A stretch of 64,000 nt of DNA. Origin: Chryseobacterium sp. Leaf394. Its GTDB lineage: Bacteria; Bacteroidota; Bacteroidia; Flavobacteriales; Weeksellaceae. A program made the translations under genes and the position numbers. The notes beneath the pieces were generated by a model. That model saw only the letters and a program-made list of their open reading frames with translations. It had not been told where the DNA came from and did no database searches. The DNA is taken from the NCBI RefSeq assembly GCF_001424105.1, contig NZ_LMQH01000011.1, positions 1,294,273 to 1,358,272 of the forward strand, given 5' to 3'. Below are positions 25,564 through 35,155 of the stretch, in pieces (within the stretch, counting starts at the first letter, position 1; every line of letters starts with the position of its first letter).

Positions 25564-25634
25564 TGGGAGATTTTTTATTGCATTGTAAAGCTGAAATTAT
25601 CAGAAATTAACATTTTGCACATGCTCTGAAAGCC

Positions 25635-25642
25635 CAAAAATA
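25635..25642 (-). promoter_or_regulatory. Possible -7 element (TATTTTTG) for the permease-regulator operon
   Basis: An exact TAnnTTTG match, but 71 bases before the ATG at 25563, giving a long leader. Confidence 0.35.
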
Positions 25643-25706
25643 AAAGAAAAATTAAAATAATAATTAAAAATATGTTAACTAATGAAAAAAAAATATATTT
25701 TTATTG

Positions 25707-25719
25707 TCTCAATTTGAGA
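25707..25719. promoter_or_regulatory. Palindrome TCTCAATTTGAGA over the susC promoter
   Basis: A perfect 6+1+6 dyad 19 bases before the susC ATG. The embedded TCAATTTG differs by one base from the -7 consensus, so a bound regulator would mask the promoter. It is a candidate site for the adjacent Nudix-type regulator; the known sites of that family were not compared. Confidence 0.45.
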
Positions 25720-25738
25720 ATTAAAAAACTAACTGTAT

Positions 25739-28663
25739 ATGAATGTACAAATATCAAGAAGTTTAGGAATCATTGCCGCACTTTATTTTACGGCAAATTT
25801 CAGCGCACAGACAACGCCCGCAGACACAGTATCTAAGGAACAGAAAATTGAGGAAGTGGTGATGATTGGTTATGGATCTCAGCGCAAAAGCAATGTTACC
25901 GGTGCAATATCCAGCATCAAAGCAAGCGATATTGAGAATATTCCTGCCGGTAAACCAGAGCAGGTGCTGCAGGGCCGTGCTGCGGGAGTGAATGTAATCA
26001 CGAATTCAGGTCAGCCGGGTTCCAGTGCGACAATCCGTGTGAGGGGAGTTACCAGTTATTCTTCCAGTAATGATCCTTTATGGGTGGTTGACGGAATTGT
26101 GGTTGATGGCATCAGCTGGTTGAATCAGTCAGATATTGAAAGCATAGAAGTATTAAAAGACGGTGCTTCTTCAGCAATTTATGGAGTTTCTGCCGCCCGT
26201 GGAGTTATTCTGGTAACCACAAAAAAAGGAAAACGGGGAAAACTGAATCTTTCATACAACGGTTTCTATGGATTTGGAAGTGCTGCAAAAAAACTGGATT
26301 TACTAAATGCAAGCGAATATGCAACAGTCATAAACGAAGGATTCATCAACGATGGTAAAGCACCCCGTTTCAGCGATCCTGCAAGTTTTGGTGAAGGTAC
26401 AGACTGGCAGGACGTGATTTTCAACAATGCTACAAGATCAAACCATGAGGTAAGTGTAAGCGGAGGTAACGAAAAATCTACTTTTTTTGGTTCATTTGGA
26501 TATTATGATCAGACAGGTATTGTGATGAGCGATATTTCTTATTATAAAAGAATTACAGGAAGAATAAACTCTTCTCATAAAGTAACAGACTGGTTAACTT
26601 TAGGACAGACGTTCGCGTATACGAACACGAAAAATCAGGGTATCAATTCTAATGGAGAGTTTGGTGGTCCATTGAGTTCTGCAATCAATCTCGATCCGAT
26701 TACACCTTTGGTAATTACTGATCCAAGTGTTCTGAACAGTGCACCATACAACAATCCATCTATTGCCCCGTATCTTTTCAGAGATGAAAACGGAAATCCG
26801 TACGGTATTTCGCCTTATGTTAATCAGGAAATGTCTAATCCTTTAGCATTCAGAAATACACAGCTGGGAAATGGTGGCTGGTCTGATGATTTGGTTGCGA
26901 ATGTATATGCTGAAGTAAAGTTTCTGAAACATTTTACTTTTAAACCTTCACTTAACGGCAAGAAAGCCTACTGGGGGAGCAAAAACTTTACACCTTTATT
27001 TTATTTAAATCCAAATTACAACAATTTAAGTATAAACAGTTTAAGCAGAACAACCCAGCAGAAATTTGAATGGAGTTCCGAAAATACACTGAGCTACCAA
27101 AACCGTTTCGGAAAACACAATATCAATGCATTAATCGGAAATGGATATTATGAATACAATATTGGTTTCGGACAAACTGTTACACATACAGGACTCCCTG
27201 TAAATAACTGGCAGGATGCATCTTTCAACTTCTTTGTGGCTCCGGATAAGAGAAATACAAATGCCTGGGATTACATCAATACGCATAAAGCTTCCTATTT
27301 TGGCAGATTAATTTACGATTACGACAACAAATATCTGTTTACCGGAACACTGAGAGCAGATGCTTCTTCAAAATTTGGTGAAAATCATCACTGGGGATAT
27401 TTCCCTGCTTTCTCTTTAGGGTGGAATGTTGATAAAGAAAGCTTCTGGCCGGAAAACAAAATTGTGAACACCTTAAAACTTCGTGGAGGTTATGGTGTAC
27501 TCGGAAATGACGGAATTGGAGATTTTCAGTTTGCAAGTTTCTACGTTTCGGGAGCGAATTACACATTTATAGACGCTCAGGGAAATCCTGTAATCTACCC
27601 TGGCTATATTCCTAATACTTTGGAAAATAAAGATTTAAAGTGGGAAACAACATCCCAGCTTAATATCGCTGCAGATTTAAAGTTATTTAATAATTTTAAT
27701 TTAACCGTCGACTACTACAAGAAAAAAACTTCTGATATCCTGCGCCAGATCAACATTCCGGGATATGTGGGAGTTACAGTGTCTCCAACAGCCAATATTG
27801 GCGATATGGAAAATGAAGGTGTAGAAGTAGAATTAGGCTACAGAAAAAACTGGTCAGATTTCAATGTTTCTGTGAACGGAAATTTTGCTTACCTGAAAAA
27901 CACTGTAACAAGTTTAGAAAGAGGTAGGGAATATCTTGACGGTCCCGGGTTTCAGTCGATGGGATCTATTCAAAGAATTCAGGTGGGGCAGCCTTACAAC
28001 TCTTTTTACGGTTTTCAGACTTTGGGAGTGTTTCAGAACCAGGCACAGATTAATTCTTATGTGAATTCAGGCGGGCAGATGATTCTTCCAAATGCAAAAC
28101 CTGGAGATTTCATCTGGGCAGATTCTAATGGTGATGGGAAAATTGATAATAATGATAAGGTCAATCTGGGAAGCTCAATTCCTAAATATACATTTGGTCT
28201 TACGGCTAATTTAAGTTACAAAAACTGGGACTTTATGGCTTTTGCTCAGGGTGCGGCAGGAAATAAAATTTTCCAGGGTCTGAGAAGACTGGATATGATT
28301 GATGCCAATTATCAAACCACTATTTTAGATCGTTGGACTGGCGAAGGATCTACCAACTCCGCTCCACGTCTGACAAGGGATGATCCGAATCAAAACTATT
28401 CCAGATTGTCAAATTATTACCTTCAGAAAGGAGATTATGTGAGATTAAAATTGGTGCAGCTTGGTTATACACTTCCACAGTCGGTTACAGACAGCTTTGG
28501 TTCAAGTAAAGTCCGTTTTTACGTGACAGCAGAAAATCTTGTTACCTTTACCAAATACACCGGTTACGATCCTGAGATTGCGGCAGGAGACAGTTTTGGT
28601 ATTGACAGAGCATTTTATCCTCAGGCACGGACATTTATTTTTGGAGCAAATATCACTTTTTAA
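25739..28663 (+). CDS. SusC/RagA-family TonB-linked outer-membrane transporter
   Basis: 974 residues: signal peptide, then a plug domain beginning at the family motif VVMIGYGSQRKSNVTGAISSI, with GRAAGVNVI and IRVRG further on, then a 22-strand-type beta barrel ending in an aromatic residue (GANITF). The usual N-terminal carboxypeptidase-regulatory-like domain is absent, and the protein goes from signal peptide almost directly to the plug. It imports glycan oligomers with its SusD partner, powered by TonB. Next gene starts 11 bases later. Confidence 0.95.
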   Translation: MNVQISRSLGIIAALYFTANFSAQTTPADTVSKEQKIEEVVMIGYGSQRKSNVTGAISSIKASDIENIPAGKPEQVLQGRAAGVNVITNSGQPGSSATIRVRGVTSYSSSNDPLWVVDGIVVDGISWLNQSDIESIEVLKDGASSAIYGVSAARGVILVTTKKGKRGKLNLSYNGFYGFGSAAKKLDLLNASEYATVINEGFINDGKAPRFSDPASFGEGTDWQDVIFNNATRSNHEVSVSGGNEKSTFFGSFGYYDQTGIVMSDISYYKRITGRINSSHKVTDWLTLGQTFAYTNTKNQGINSNGEFGGPLSSAINLDPITPLVITDPSVLNSAPYNNPSIAPYLFRDENGNPYGISPYVNQEMSNPLAFRNTQLGNGGWSDDLVANVYAEVKFLKHFTFKPSLNGKKAYWGSKNFTPLFYLNPNYNNLSINSLSRTTQQKFEWSSENTLSYQNRFGKHNINALIGNGYYEYNIGFGQTVTHTGLPVNNWQDASFNFFVAPDKRNTNAWDYINTHKASYFGRLIYDYDNKYLFTGTLRADASSKFGENHHWGYFPAFSLGWNVDKESFWPENKIVNTLKLRGGYGVLGNDGIGDFQFASFYVSGANYTFIDAQGNPVIYPGYIPNTLENKDLKWETTSQLNIAADLKLFNNFNLTVDYYKKKTSDILRQINIPGYVGVTVSPTANIGDMENEGVEVELGYRKNWSDFNVSVNGNFAYLKNTVTSLERGREYLDGPGFQSMGSIQRIQVGQPYNSFYGFQTLGVFQNQAQINSYVNSGGQMILPNAKPGDFIWADSNGDGKIDNNDKVNLGSSIPKYTFGLTANLSYKNWDFMAFAQGAAGNKIFQGLRRLDMIDANYQTTILDRWTGEGSTNSAPRLTRDDPNQNYSRLSNYYLQKGDYVRLKLVQLGYTLPQSVTDSFGSSKVRFYVTAENLVTFTKYTGYDPEIAAGDSFGIDRAFYPQARTFIFGANITF

Positions 28664-28674
28664 TATGATTCATT

Positions 28675-30195
28675 ATGAAAAATAAATTTTATAAATTTAG
28701 CATAGCCGCTTCACTTTTTGTAGGAGCCGCATTTACAAATACCGGATGTACAAACAGCAATATCGAAGATGTTGAATATTTAGGGGCATTTGAGACTGAA
28801 AACTTTTTCAGAAACGAACAGGAATGCTTCTTTGCTTTGGTAGGAGCTTACGATGGCTTAAGAAAATATGCCGGAGGTTTTGAAAATATGGTTACTTTTT
28901 TCAATGCAGGATCAGATGACTTTTACGCGGGTGGGGGAAGCTCAACCGATGGTGCAGGAATTCAGGGGTTGTCAAATTATCAGCTCAATTCCACAACGAT
29001 GCCTGCAACCTATTGGAGAGATTATTATCAGGGAATTTCCAGAACCAATGTTTTGATTCAGAAAGTTCCTCTGGCAACAATGAGTGATGCTACTAAAAAC
29101 AGATTTGTGGCAGAATCTAAAACCTTAAGAGCGCTGTATTATTTTGAATTGGTCAGAATGTTCAAAAATATACCTTTAATTTTGGAACCCTTCAAAGCAA
29201 CAGATGATTACTACAATGTTCCACAGGTGGCTCCCGCTGCAGTATACGCTCAGATTGAAGCAGATTTACTCAGTGCAATACCGAACCTTCCTGCCACGAT
29301 CTCTGCAGATCAGAAAGGACGCCTTACCCAAGGTGCCGCAAGAGCTTTGCTGGGTAAAGTTTATTTGTATCAGAACAAAAGAAGTGAGGCTGCGTTGCAG
29401 TTTGCTGAAGTAAATGGAACACCGGGCGGAAGCAACCAATACGGTTATAAACTTGTAGACAATTTTGCAACATTGTGGAACACTGAAAACAAATTTACTA
29501 CAGAATCAATTATAGAGGTCAATCATACCAATCTGGGAAATTCTGACTGGAGTTTCTGGGGGCAGGGAAATGATGAAGGAAATTCTATCTGTATCATGAC
29601 TGCTATAAGATCTTACAACCGAAAAAACAATGCAGCTCCGGATTATATTGCCGGTTGGGCTTTCAATCCGATTAGTGAAAATCTGTTTAATTTTATGCAG
29701 GGAGATCCTAGATTAGATGCAAGTATTTTTAATGCAAAAGCAGCAAAACAATTAGATCATATCGACTATTCGCCAGCCTACATGGATTCCGGATATTTTC
29801 TGAAAAAGTATATGCCAACAAAAAATGAAGTGACTACACTTCCAGGGGCATCAGAATTAAATTACAGAAAAAATTACATCCTAATTAGACTTGCCGATAC
29901 GTATCTGATGGAAGCCGAAGCGTTGAATGGAACCGGTGCAAGAGCACAACTCTTACTTGATGCAGTGAGAGCTAGAGTAGGTCTGGCTTCTGTTCCTGTT
30001 TCAATTCAGGCAATAAAGAATGAAAGAAGAAGGGAATTAATAGGTGAAGGTCACCGTTGGTTTGATCTGGTGAGATGGGGCGATGCACCAGCAGTACTGG
30101 GTTCCAGAGGATTTGTAGCTGGTAAAAACGAAATTCTACCAATTCCTTTACTGGAGCTTACAGGCACAGCACTTAAACAAAACCCCGGCTATTAA
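28675..30195 (+). CDS. SusD/RagB-family glycan-binding lipoprotein
   Basis: 506 residues. Lipobox NTGC puts the lipid anchor at Cys25. SusD features include NFFRNEQECFFALVGAYDGL, the TPR-like helices around residues 70-240 (SKTLRALYYFELVR, TQGAARALLGKVYL), and the C-terminal ERRRELIGEGHRWFDLVRWG. It caps the SusC barrel at the cell surface and binds the target glycan. It is encoded between susC and the GH30 gene with gaps of 11 and 2 bases. Confidence 0.95.
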   Translation: MKNKFYKFSIAASLFVGAAFTNTGCTNSNIEDVEYLGAFETENFFRNEQECFFALVGAYDGLRKYAGGFENMVTFFNAGSDDFYAGGGSSTDGAGIQGLSNYQLNSTTMPATYWRDYYQGISRTNVLIQKVPLATMSDATKNRFVAESKTLRALYYFELVRMFKNIPLILEPFKATDDYYNVPQVAPAAVYAQIEADLLSAIPNLPATISADQKGRLTQGAARALLGKVYLYQNKRSEAALQFAEVNGTPGGSNQYGYKLVDNFATLWNTENKFTTESIIEVNHTNLGNSDWSFWGQGNDEGNSICIMTAIRSYNRKNNAAPDYIAGWAFNPISENLFNFMQGDPRLDASIFNAKAAKQLDHIDYSPAYMDSGYFLKKYMPTKNEVTTLPGASELNYRKNYILIRLADTYLMEAEALNGTGARAQLLLDAVRARVGLASVPVSIQAIKNERRRELIGEGHRWFDLVRWGDAPAVLGSRGFVAGKNEILPIPLLELTGTALKQNPGY

Positions 30196-30197
30196 AT

Positions 30198-31628
30198 ATG
30201 TTAAAGAAAAAATCATATAGTTTCTTTTCAAAGAGTACTGCACTGCTTTTCAGCGGTGTGGTACTTTTATCTTTAGGTTCATGTGCATCAACAATTTCTA
30301 CGAAAAATCAGGTTCAGTCATGGCTTACAAAAGGAGATGAAAGCGTAAAATTACAGCAACAGCTACCCTTGGTTTTTGTAAACACATCCAATAATTTTCA
30401 GAATATTGAAATTGATGATTCTCAAAAGTTTCAATATGTTGACGGTTTCGGATTTACATTAACGGGCGGAAGTGTCGAAGTGATTAACCGTCTTTCACCA
30501 ACGAAAAGAAAAGCTTTGTTGAACGAGCTTTTCGGTAAAGATGAAAATTCGATTTCGATCAGTTATTTGAGATTAAGCATTGGCGCTTCTGATCTGGATG
30601 GTGAAGTTTTTTCTTATGACGATTTACCACAGGGACAAACTGATCCCACTTTATCAAAATTCAGTCTGGCGAGAGATAAATATTTAATTGCGATGTTAAA
30701 AGAAATTTTAGCCATCAATCCGAAAATCAAAATCATTGCAACTCCCTGGTCGCCTCCTGTTTGGATGAAGGATAACGGAAAATCAATTGGCGGAAGTTTA
30801 AAACCTGAGTTTTATGATACTTATGCAAATTATTTTGTCAAATATATCCAGGGAATGGCTAAAGAAGGAATAACAATCGATGCTGTGACTCCACAAAACG
30901 AACCTTTGCATCCCGGAAACAATCCGAGTTTACTGATGGTTTCAGATCAGCAGAGAGATTTTATCAAACAAAGTTTAGGACCAATTTTTAAATCAAATCA
31001 AATTAAAACTAAAATTGTAGTTTATGATCACAATTGCAACAAACCGGAATATTCCATCAATATTTTAAACGATCCTGAAGCCAATCAATACATTGACGGC
31101 TCAGCTTTTCATTTGTACGAAGGCAATATTTCAGCTTTAAGCACTGTTTATAAAGCTCATCCGAACAAAAATTTATATTTCACAGAACAATGGACTGGCT
31201 CAAAAGGAACTTTTGATGGAGATTTAAACTGGCATGCTAAAAATGTAATTATCGGTTCGATGAGAAACTGGAGCAAAATTGCTTTGGAATGGAACCTGGC
31301 AAATGATACTGATTTTAAACCTCACACTCCGGGAGGTTGTACAGAATGCAAAGGTGCCATTACGGTTTCAGATAAAGAAAACTTCACAAGAAATGTAGGA
31401 TATTATATCATTGCTCACGCTTCGAAATTTGTTCCTGCCAGATCACAAAGAATTTCTTCAACGCAGACCGATAACCTGTCCACAGTTGCTTTTAAAACTC
31501 CTGAAGGAAAAACGGTTTTGATTGTTCAGAATTACAGTAAAGCAGACGAAAATTTTAATATTAAATTTAAAAACAAAACAGCTCCTGTAAACATTACAGC
31601 AAGTTCGGTTGCAACTTATGTTTTTTAA
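30198..31628 (+). CDS. GH30-family glycosidase, lipoprotein (probable endo- or exo-beta-1,6-glucanase)
   Basis: 476 residues with a lipobox LGSC (Cys29). The (beta/alpha)8 barrel shows the acid/base Glu235 in AVTPQNEPLHPGNNP and the nucleophile Glu330 in LYFTEQWTG; TPWSPPVWMKDNG is typical of GH30. The close match to the glucosylceramidase-like subfamily (GH30_1/3) suggests beta-1,6-glucanase action. Within this locus it would remove beta-1,6 branches or cut beta-1,6 stretches. Subfamily is inference. Confidence 0.88.
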   Translation: MLKKKSYSFFSKSTALLFSGVVLLSLGSCASTISTKNQVQSWLTKGDESVKLQQQLPLVFVNTSNNFQNIEIDDSQKFQYVDGFGFTLTGGSVEVINRLSPTKRKALLNELFGKDENSISISYLRLSIGASDLDGEVFSYDDLPQGQTDPTLSKFSLARDKYLIAMLKEILAINPKIKIIATPWSPPVWMKDNGKSIGGSLKPEFYDTYANYFVKYIQGMAKEGITIDAVTPQNEPLHPGNNPSLLMVSDQQRDFIKQSLGPIFKSNQIKTKIVVYDHNCNKPEYSINILNDPEANQYIDGSAFHLYEGNISALSTVYKAHPNKNLYFTEQWTGSKGTFDGDLNWHAKNVIIGSMRNWSKIALEWNLANDTDFKPHTPGGCTECKGAITVSDKENFTRNVGYYIIAHASKFVPARSQRISSTQTDNLSTVAFKTPEGKTVLIVQNYSKADENFNIKFKNKTAPVNITASSVATYVF

Positions 31629-31793
31629 ATTTTAAAATGACGCATTTAAAAGTTTTTAGAATGAAGACTCTGTGTTCTTTGCTAAGTAGAACGCCTTAAT
31701 GAAATTGAAAAATCAATAGAATTATTTGCTAAAAAATCTTTGTGGACTTTGCATTTAAAATTAATTAAAGTTTCCAGCAAAAATTAAATTACA
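31629..31793. other. 165-base gap within the glucan locus
   Basis: It carries two related phrases, CTCTGTGTTCTTTGC (31,669-31,683) and TCTTTGTGGACTTTGC (about 31,738-31,753). No hairpin terminator is seen, so read-through from GH30 into GH3 is plausible. Confidence 0.4.
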
Positions 31794-34016
31794 ATGAAAA
31801 AACTTTATTTCATATTAACCTTTACAGCATTCGGATTCAACGCATTCGGACAGAAAACAATCGACCAGAAAGTCACTGAGCTTCTCTCTAAAATGACTTT
31901 AGAAGAAAAAATAGGTCAGCTCGTTCAGTACAGCGGTTTTGAATACGCCACAGGTCCACAGAATTCCAATTCTGCGAATGTTTTAAATGAAATCAAAATA
32001 GGTAAAGTCGGTTCTATGCTGAATGTGGCAGGAGCAGAGGAAACTAGAAAATTTCAGGAATTAGCTTTAAAATCAAGATTAAAAATTCCGATGCTTTTCG
32101 GTCAGGACGTGATTCATGGTTACAGAACAACGTTTCCGGTGAATTTGGGTCAGGCGGCGAGTTGGGATTTAAATTTAATTGAAAAATCTGAAAGAATTGC
32201 TGCAACAGAAGCCTCTGCGTATGGAATTCACTGGACGTTTGCGCCGATGGTCGATATTGCAAGAGATCCGAGATGGGGCAGAGTGATGGAAGGTTCGGGC
32301 GAAGATACTTACTTGGGAACGCAGATTGGTTTGGCAAGAATCAAGGGTTTTCAGGGGAAAGGTCTTGGAAATCTTGATGCAATTATGGCTTGTGCAAAAC
32401 ATTTTGCAGCGTATGGAGCAGCAGTTGGCGGAAGAGATTATAATTCTGTTGACATGAGTTTAAGACAATTACATGAAACGTATCTGCCACCTTTTAAAGC
32501 AGCTGCGGAAGCGGGTGTGGCAACTTTTATGAACTCATTTAATGACATCAATGGAATTCCTGCAACAGCAAACCAATATATTTTAAGAGATGTTTTGAAA
32601 GGAAAATGGAACTATAAAGGATTTGTGGTTTCGGACTGGGGAAGCATCGGTGAAATGGTTCCTCACGGTTACGCAAATGACAATAAGGAAGCTGCAGAAA
32701 AAGCCATCAATGCTGGAAGCGACATGGATATGGAGAGCCGTGCATACATGGCCGAACTTCCGAAATTAGTTCAGGAAGGAAAAGTGGATCTTAAATTAAT
32801 TGATGATGCCGCGCGAAGAATTTTAGTTAAAAAAGTTGAGATGGGATTATTTGATGATCCTTATCGATTCAGCAGTGATAAGAGACAGAAAGAACAGTTA
32901 AACAATCAGGAAAACAGAAAATTCGGAAGAGAGTTTGGTTCGAAATCGATTGTCTTGTTAAAAAATGAAAAGAATATTCTTCCGCTTTCAAAGTCGACAA
33001 AAACGGTTGCGCTGATCGGACCTTTCGGAAAAGAGACGGTCGCCAATCACGGCTTTTGGTCTGTGGCTTTTAAAGATGATGACCAAAGAATTGTAACGCA
33101 GTTTGACGGTATTAAAAATCAGTTTGACAAAAACTCGACATTGCTGTATGCAAAGGGCGCTAACGTCGATGATCAAGACAGATCAATGTTTGCTGAAGCT
33201 GTGGAAACGGCAAAAAAAGCAGATGTTGTGATTATGACTTTAGGCGAAGGTCACGCCATGAGCGGTGAAGCAAAAAGCAGAAGTAATCTTTATTTTTCCG
33301 GTGTTCAGGAAGATTTGCTGAAGGAAATTGCCAAGACCGGAAAGCCGATTGTTTTAATGATTAATGCAGGAAGACCATTGGTTTTTGATTGGGCAGCAGA
33401 CAATATCCCAACCATTGTTTACACTTGGTGGCTTGGTACTGAGGCAGGAAATTCAATTGCTGACGTACTTTTCGGCACTGTTAATCCGGGTGGAAAACTA
33501 CCGATGACTTTTCCGAGAACAGTGGGTCAGGTTCCAATTTATTACAATCACTACAATACCGGAAGACCTGCGAAAAATAATACGGACAGAAATTATGTTT
33601 CCGCATACATCGATCTGGATAACGATCCGAAATTTCCTTTTGGATATGGTCTAAGTTATACTCAGTTTAAATATGCTGACATGAAATTAAGTTCGACAAG
33701 TCTGAAAGGAAATCAGAGTTTAAGTATCACTGTTAGTATTTCCAATACCGGAAATTACGACGGGGAAGAAGTGGTGCAGCTGTACATCAGAGACTTGGTG
33801 GGGAAAGTGGTAAGACCTGTGAAAGAATTGAAAGGCTTTCAAAAAGTTTTCATTAAAAAAGAAGAGAGTAAAACCATCACTTTTACATTGACTCCTGAAA
33901 ATTTAAAATTCTATGATGATGCTTTGAACTACGATTGGGAAGCCGGAGAATTTGACATTATGGTAGGAACTGATTCTCAGAATGTTCAGGCAAAAAGAAT
34001 TTCCTGGGAAAAATAA
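31794..34016 (+). CDS. bglX: GH3 beta-glucosidase
   Basis: 740 residues, signal peptide ending FGQ, periplasmic. Domain order: GH3 N-terminal barrel (about 30-350) with the nucleophile Asp in GFVVSDWGSIGE and the KHFAAYGAAVGGRDYN loop, then the alpha/beta sandwich (about 390-610), then a fibronectin-III-like C-terminal domain (about 650-735). It releases glucose from short beta-glucan oligomers. Third enzyme-type gene of the locus. The symbol follows the nearest well-known relative. Confidence 0.92.
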   Translation: MKKLYFILTFTAFGFNAFGQKTIDQKVTELLSKMTLEEKIGQLVQYSGFEYATGPQNSNSANVLNEIKIGKVGSMLNVAGAEETRKFQELALKSRLKIPMLFGQDVIHGYRTTFPVNLGQAASWDLNLIEKSERIAATEASAYGIHWTFAPMVDIARDPRWGRVMEGSGEDTYLGTQIGLARIKGFQGKGLGNLDAIMACAKHFAAYGAAVGGRDYNSVDMSLRQLHETYLPPFKAAAEAGVATFMNSFNDINGIPATANQYILRDVLKGKWNYKGFVVSDWGSIGEMVPHGYANDNKEAAEKAINAGSDMDMESRAYMAELPKLVQEGKVDLKLIDDAARRILVKKVEMGLFDDPYRFSSDKRQKEQLNNQENRKFGREFGSKSIVLLKNEKNILPLSKSTKTVALIGPFGKETVANHGFWSVAFKDDDQRIVTQFDGIKNQFDKNSTLLYAKGANVDDQDRSMFAEAVETAKKADVVIMTLGEGHAMSGEAKSRSNLYFSGVQEDLLKEIAKTGKPIVLMINAGRPLVFDWAADNIPTIVYTWWLGTEAGNSIADVLFGTVNPGGKLPMTFPRTVGQVPIYYNHYNTGRPAKNNTDRNYVSAYIDLDNDPKFPFGYGLSYTQFKYADMKLSSTSLKGNQSLSITVSISNTGNYDGEEVVQLYIRDLVGKVVRPVKELKGFQKVFIKKEESKTITFTLTPENLKFYDDALNYDWEAGEFDIMVGTDSQNVQAKRISWEK

Positions 34017-34032
34017 TCACTGTATCAATAGG

Positions 34033-34050
34033 AGCGGGCTTTAGCCCGCT
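34033..34050 (+). terminator. Short GC-rich hairpin after the GH3 gene
   Basis: AGCGGGCT-TT-AGCCCGCT, followed by TTCG. The same GCGGGCTTTAGCCCGC phrase recurs between genes in related genomes, so it may be a repeat as well as an attenuator. Confidence 0.5.
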
Positions 34051-34150
34051 TTCGTAGGTAAAAGACATTTGGTTTTAACCAAAATTTACACATTATCTAT
34101 GTGTGATTTTGTTTAAATCATAGGTTGTCAGACAAATATAGTTTCCATTT

Positions 34151-34963
34151 ATGAAAAGTAGAATTCAATATATTTTCCATCTAATCATCGCAGGGACTTT
34201 AGTTCTCTCATTATTAAATTGTGTTTCAAACAAACCGGATTTAAGCAGAAATTTAATCTGGAGCGACGAGTTTAATTACAAAGGCTTGCCTGATTCTACC
34301 AAATGGCATTACGATGTCGGTGGCGATGGTTATGGCAATAACGAAGCTCAGTTTTATACCAAAAACAGATTGGAAAATGCAAGAGTAGAAAACGGAAACC
34401 TTGTGATCGAAGCCAAAAAAGAAAACTGGGAAAACAATAATTATACTTCTGCAAGACTTTTAACGAAAGGAAAATTTTCATTTCAATATGGAACAGTTGA
34501 AGTCCGTGCAAAACTTCCAAAAGGTCGGGGAACATGGCCTGCCATCTGGATGATGAGCGAAAATATGAAAGAATGGCCGGATGACGGTGAACTGGATATT
34601 ATGGAACATGTCGGTTTTAATCAGGGTTTTGTACATGCATCGGTTCACACTAAAAAGTATAATCACATCATCAATACCCAGAAGACAGACACTTTGTTTG
34701 TAAAAGATGCCAGCGAAAAGTTCCATATCTACAAAGCGGATTGGACGCCTGAAAAAATTGATGTCTATATCGATGATCAGAAGTTTTTCACCTATGAAAA
34801 TAAAGAAAAGACGTATGAATCATGGCCTTTTGATCAGCCTTATTTTATTATTCTAAATCTGGCCGTGGGCGGATTTTGGGGTGGAAAAGAAGGAATTGAC
34901 GATTCTGTTTTTCCGCAGAAATATGAGATTGATTATGTGAGAGTTTATCAGAGAAAGAAATAA
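34151..34963 (+). CDS. GH16-family endo-beta-1,3-glucanase (laminarinase-like), lipoprotein
   Basis: 270 residues; lipobox LLNC (Cys24). The catalytic ExDxxE motif is DGELDIMEHVG with Glu147 nucleophile, Asp149 and Glu152 acid/base; the extra Met of the beta-bulge form is typical of laminarinases. Flanking WPAIWMMSEN and VYIDDQKFFTYEN segments fit. It would cut the beta-1,3 backbone at the surface. It completes the SusC-SusD-GH30-GH3-GH16 locus. Confidence 0.92.
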   Translation: MKSRIQYIFHLIIAGTLVLSLLNCVSNKPDLSRNLIWSDEFNYKGLPDSTKWHYDVGGDGYGNNEAQFYTKNRLENARVENGNLVIEAKKENWENNNYTSARLLTKGKFSFQYGTVEVRAKLPKGRGTWPAIWMMSENMKEWPDDGELDIMEHVGFNQGFVHASVHTKKYNHIINTQKTDTLFVKDASEKFHIYKADWTPEKIDVYIDDQKFFTYENKEKTYESWPFDQPYFIILNLAVGGFWGGKEGIDDSVFPQKYEIDYVRVYQRKK

Positions 34964-34991
34964 ACCACACTTCATATTAACATTTTTATTA

Positions 34992-35023
34992 AGTTTCGGC
35001 AGGGCAATTGTTCTGCCGGAACT
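34992..35023 (+). terminator. Hairpin after the GH16 gene
   Basis: AGTTTCGGCAG and CTGCCGGAACT pair with one G-U. The T tail is weak. Confidence 0.5.
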
Positions 35024-35073
35024 GTTTCCAAACAAATTAAATTTTATAAGTTGTCAAATGTTCCGTTTAAAAT

Positions 35074-35105
35074 CAAAAAAAATCCGAAACAAAAAGTTCC
35101 GGATT
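35074..35105 (-). terminator. Terminator of fabI
   Basis: AATCCGGAAC/GTTTCGGATT stem on the minus strand, one mismatch, followed by a T run. Confidence 0.65.
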
Positions 35106-35155
35106 TAAATATATAATTGAAAAATTACTTATTACCAATTACTCATTACCCATGA

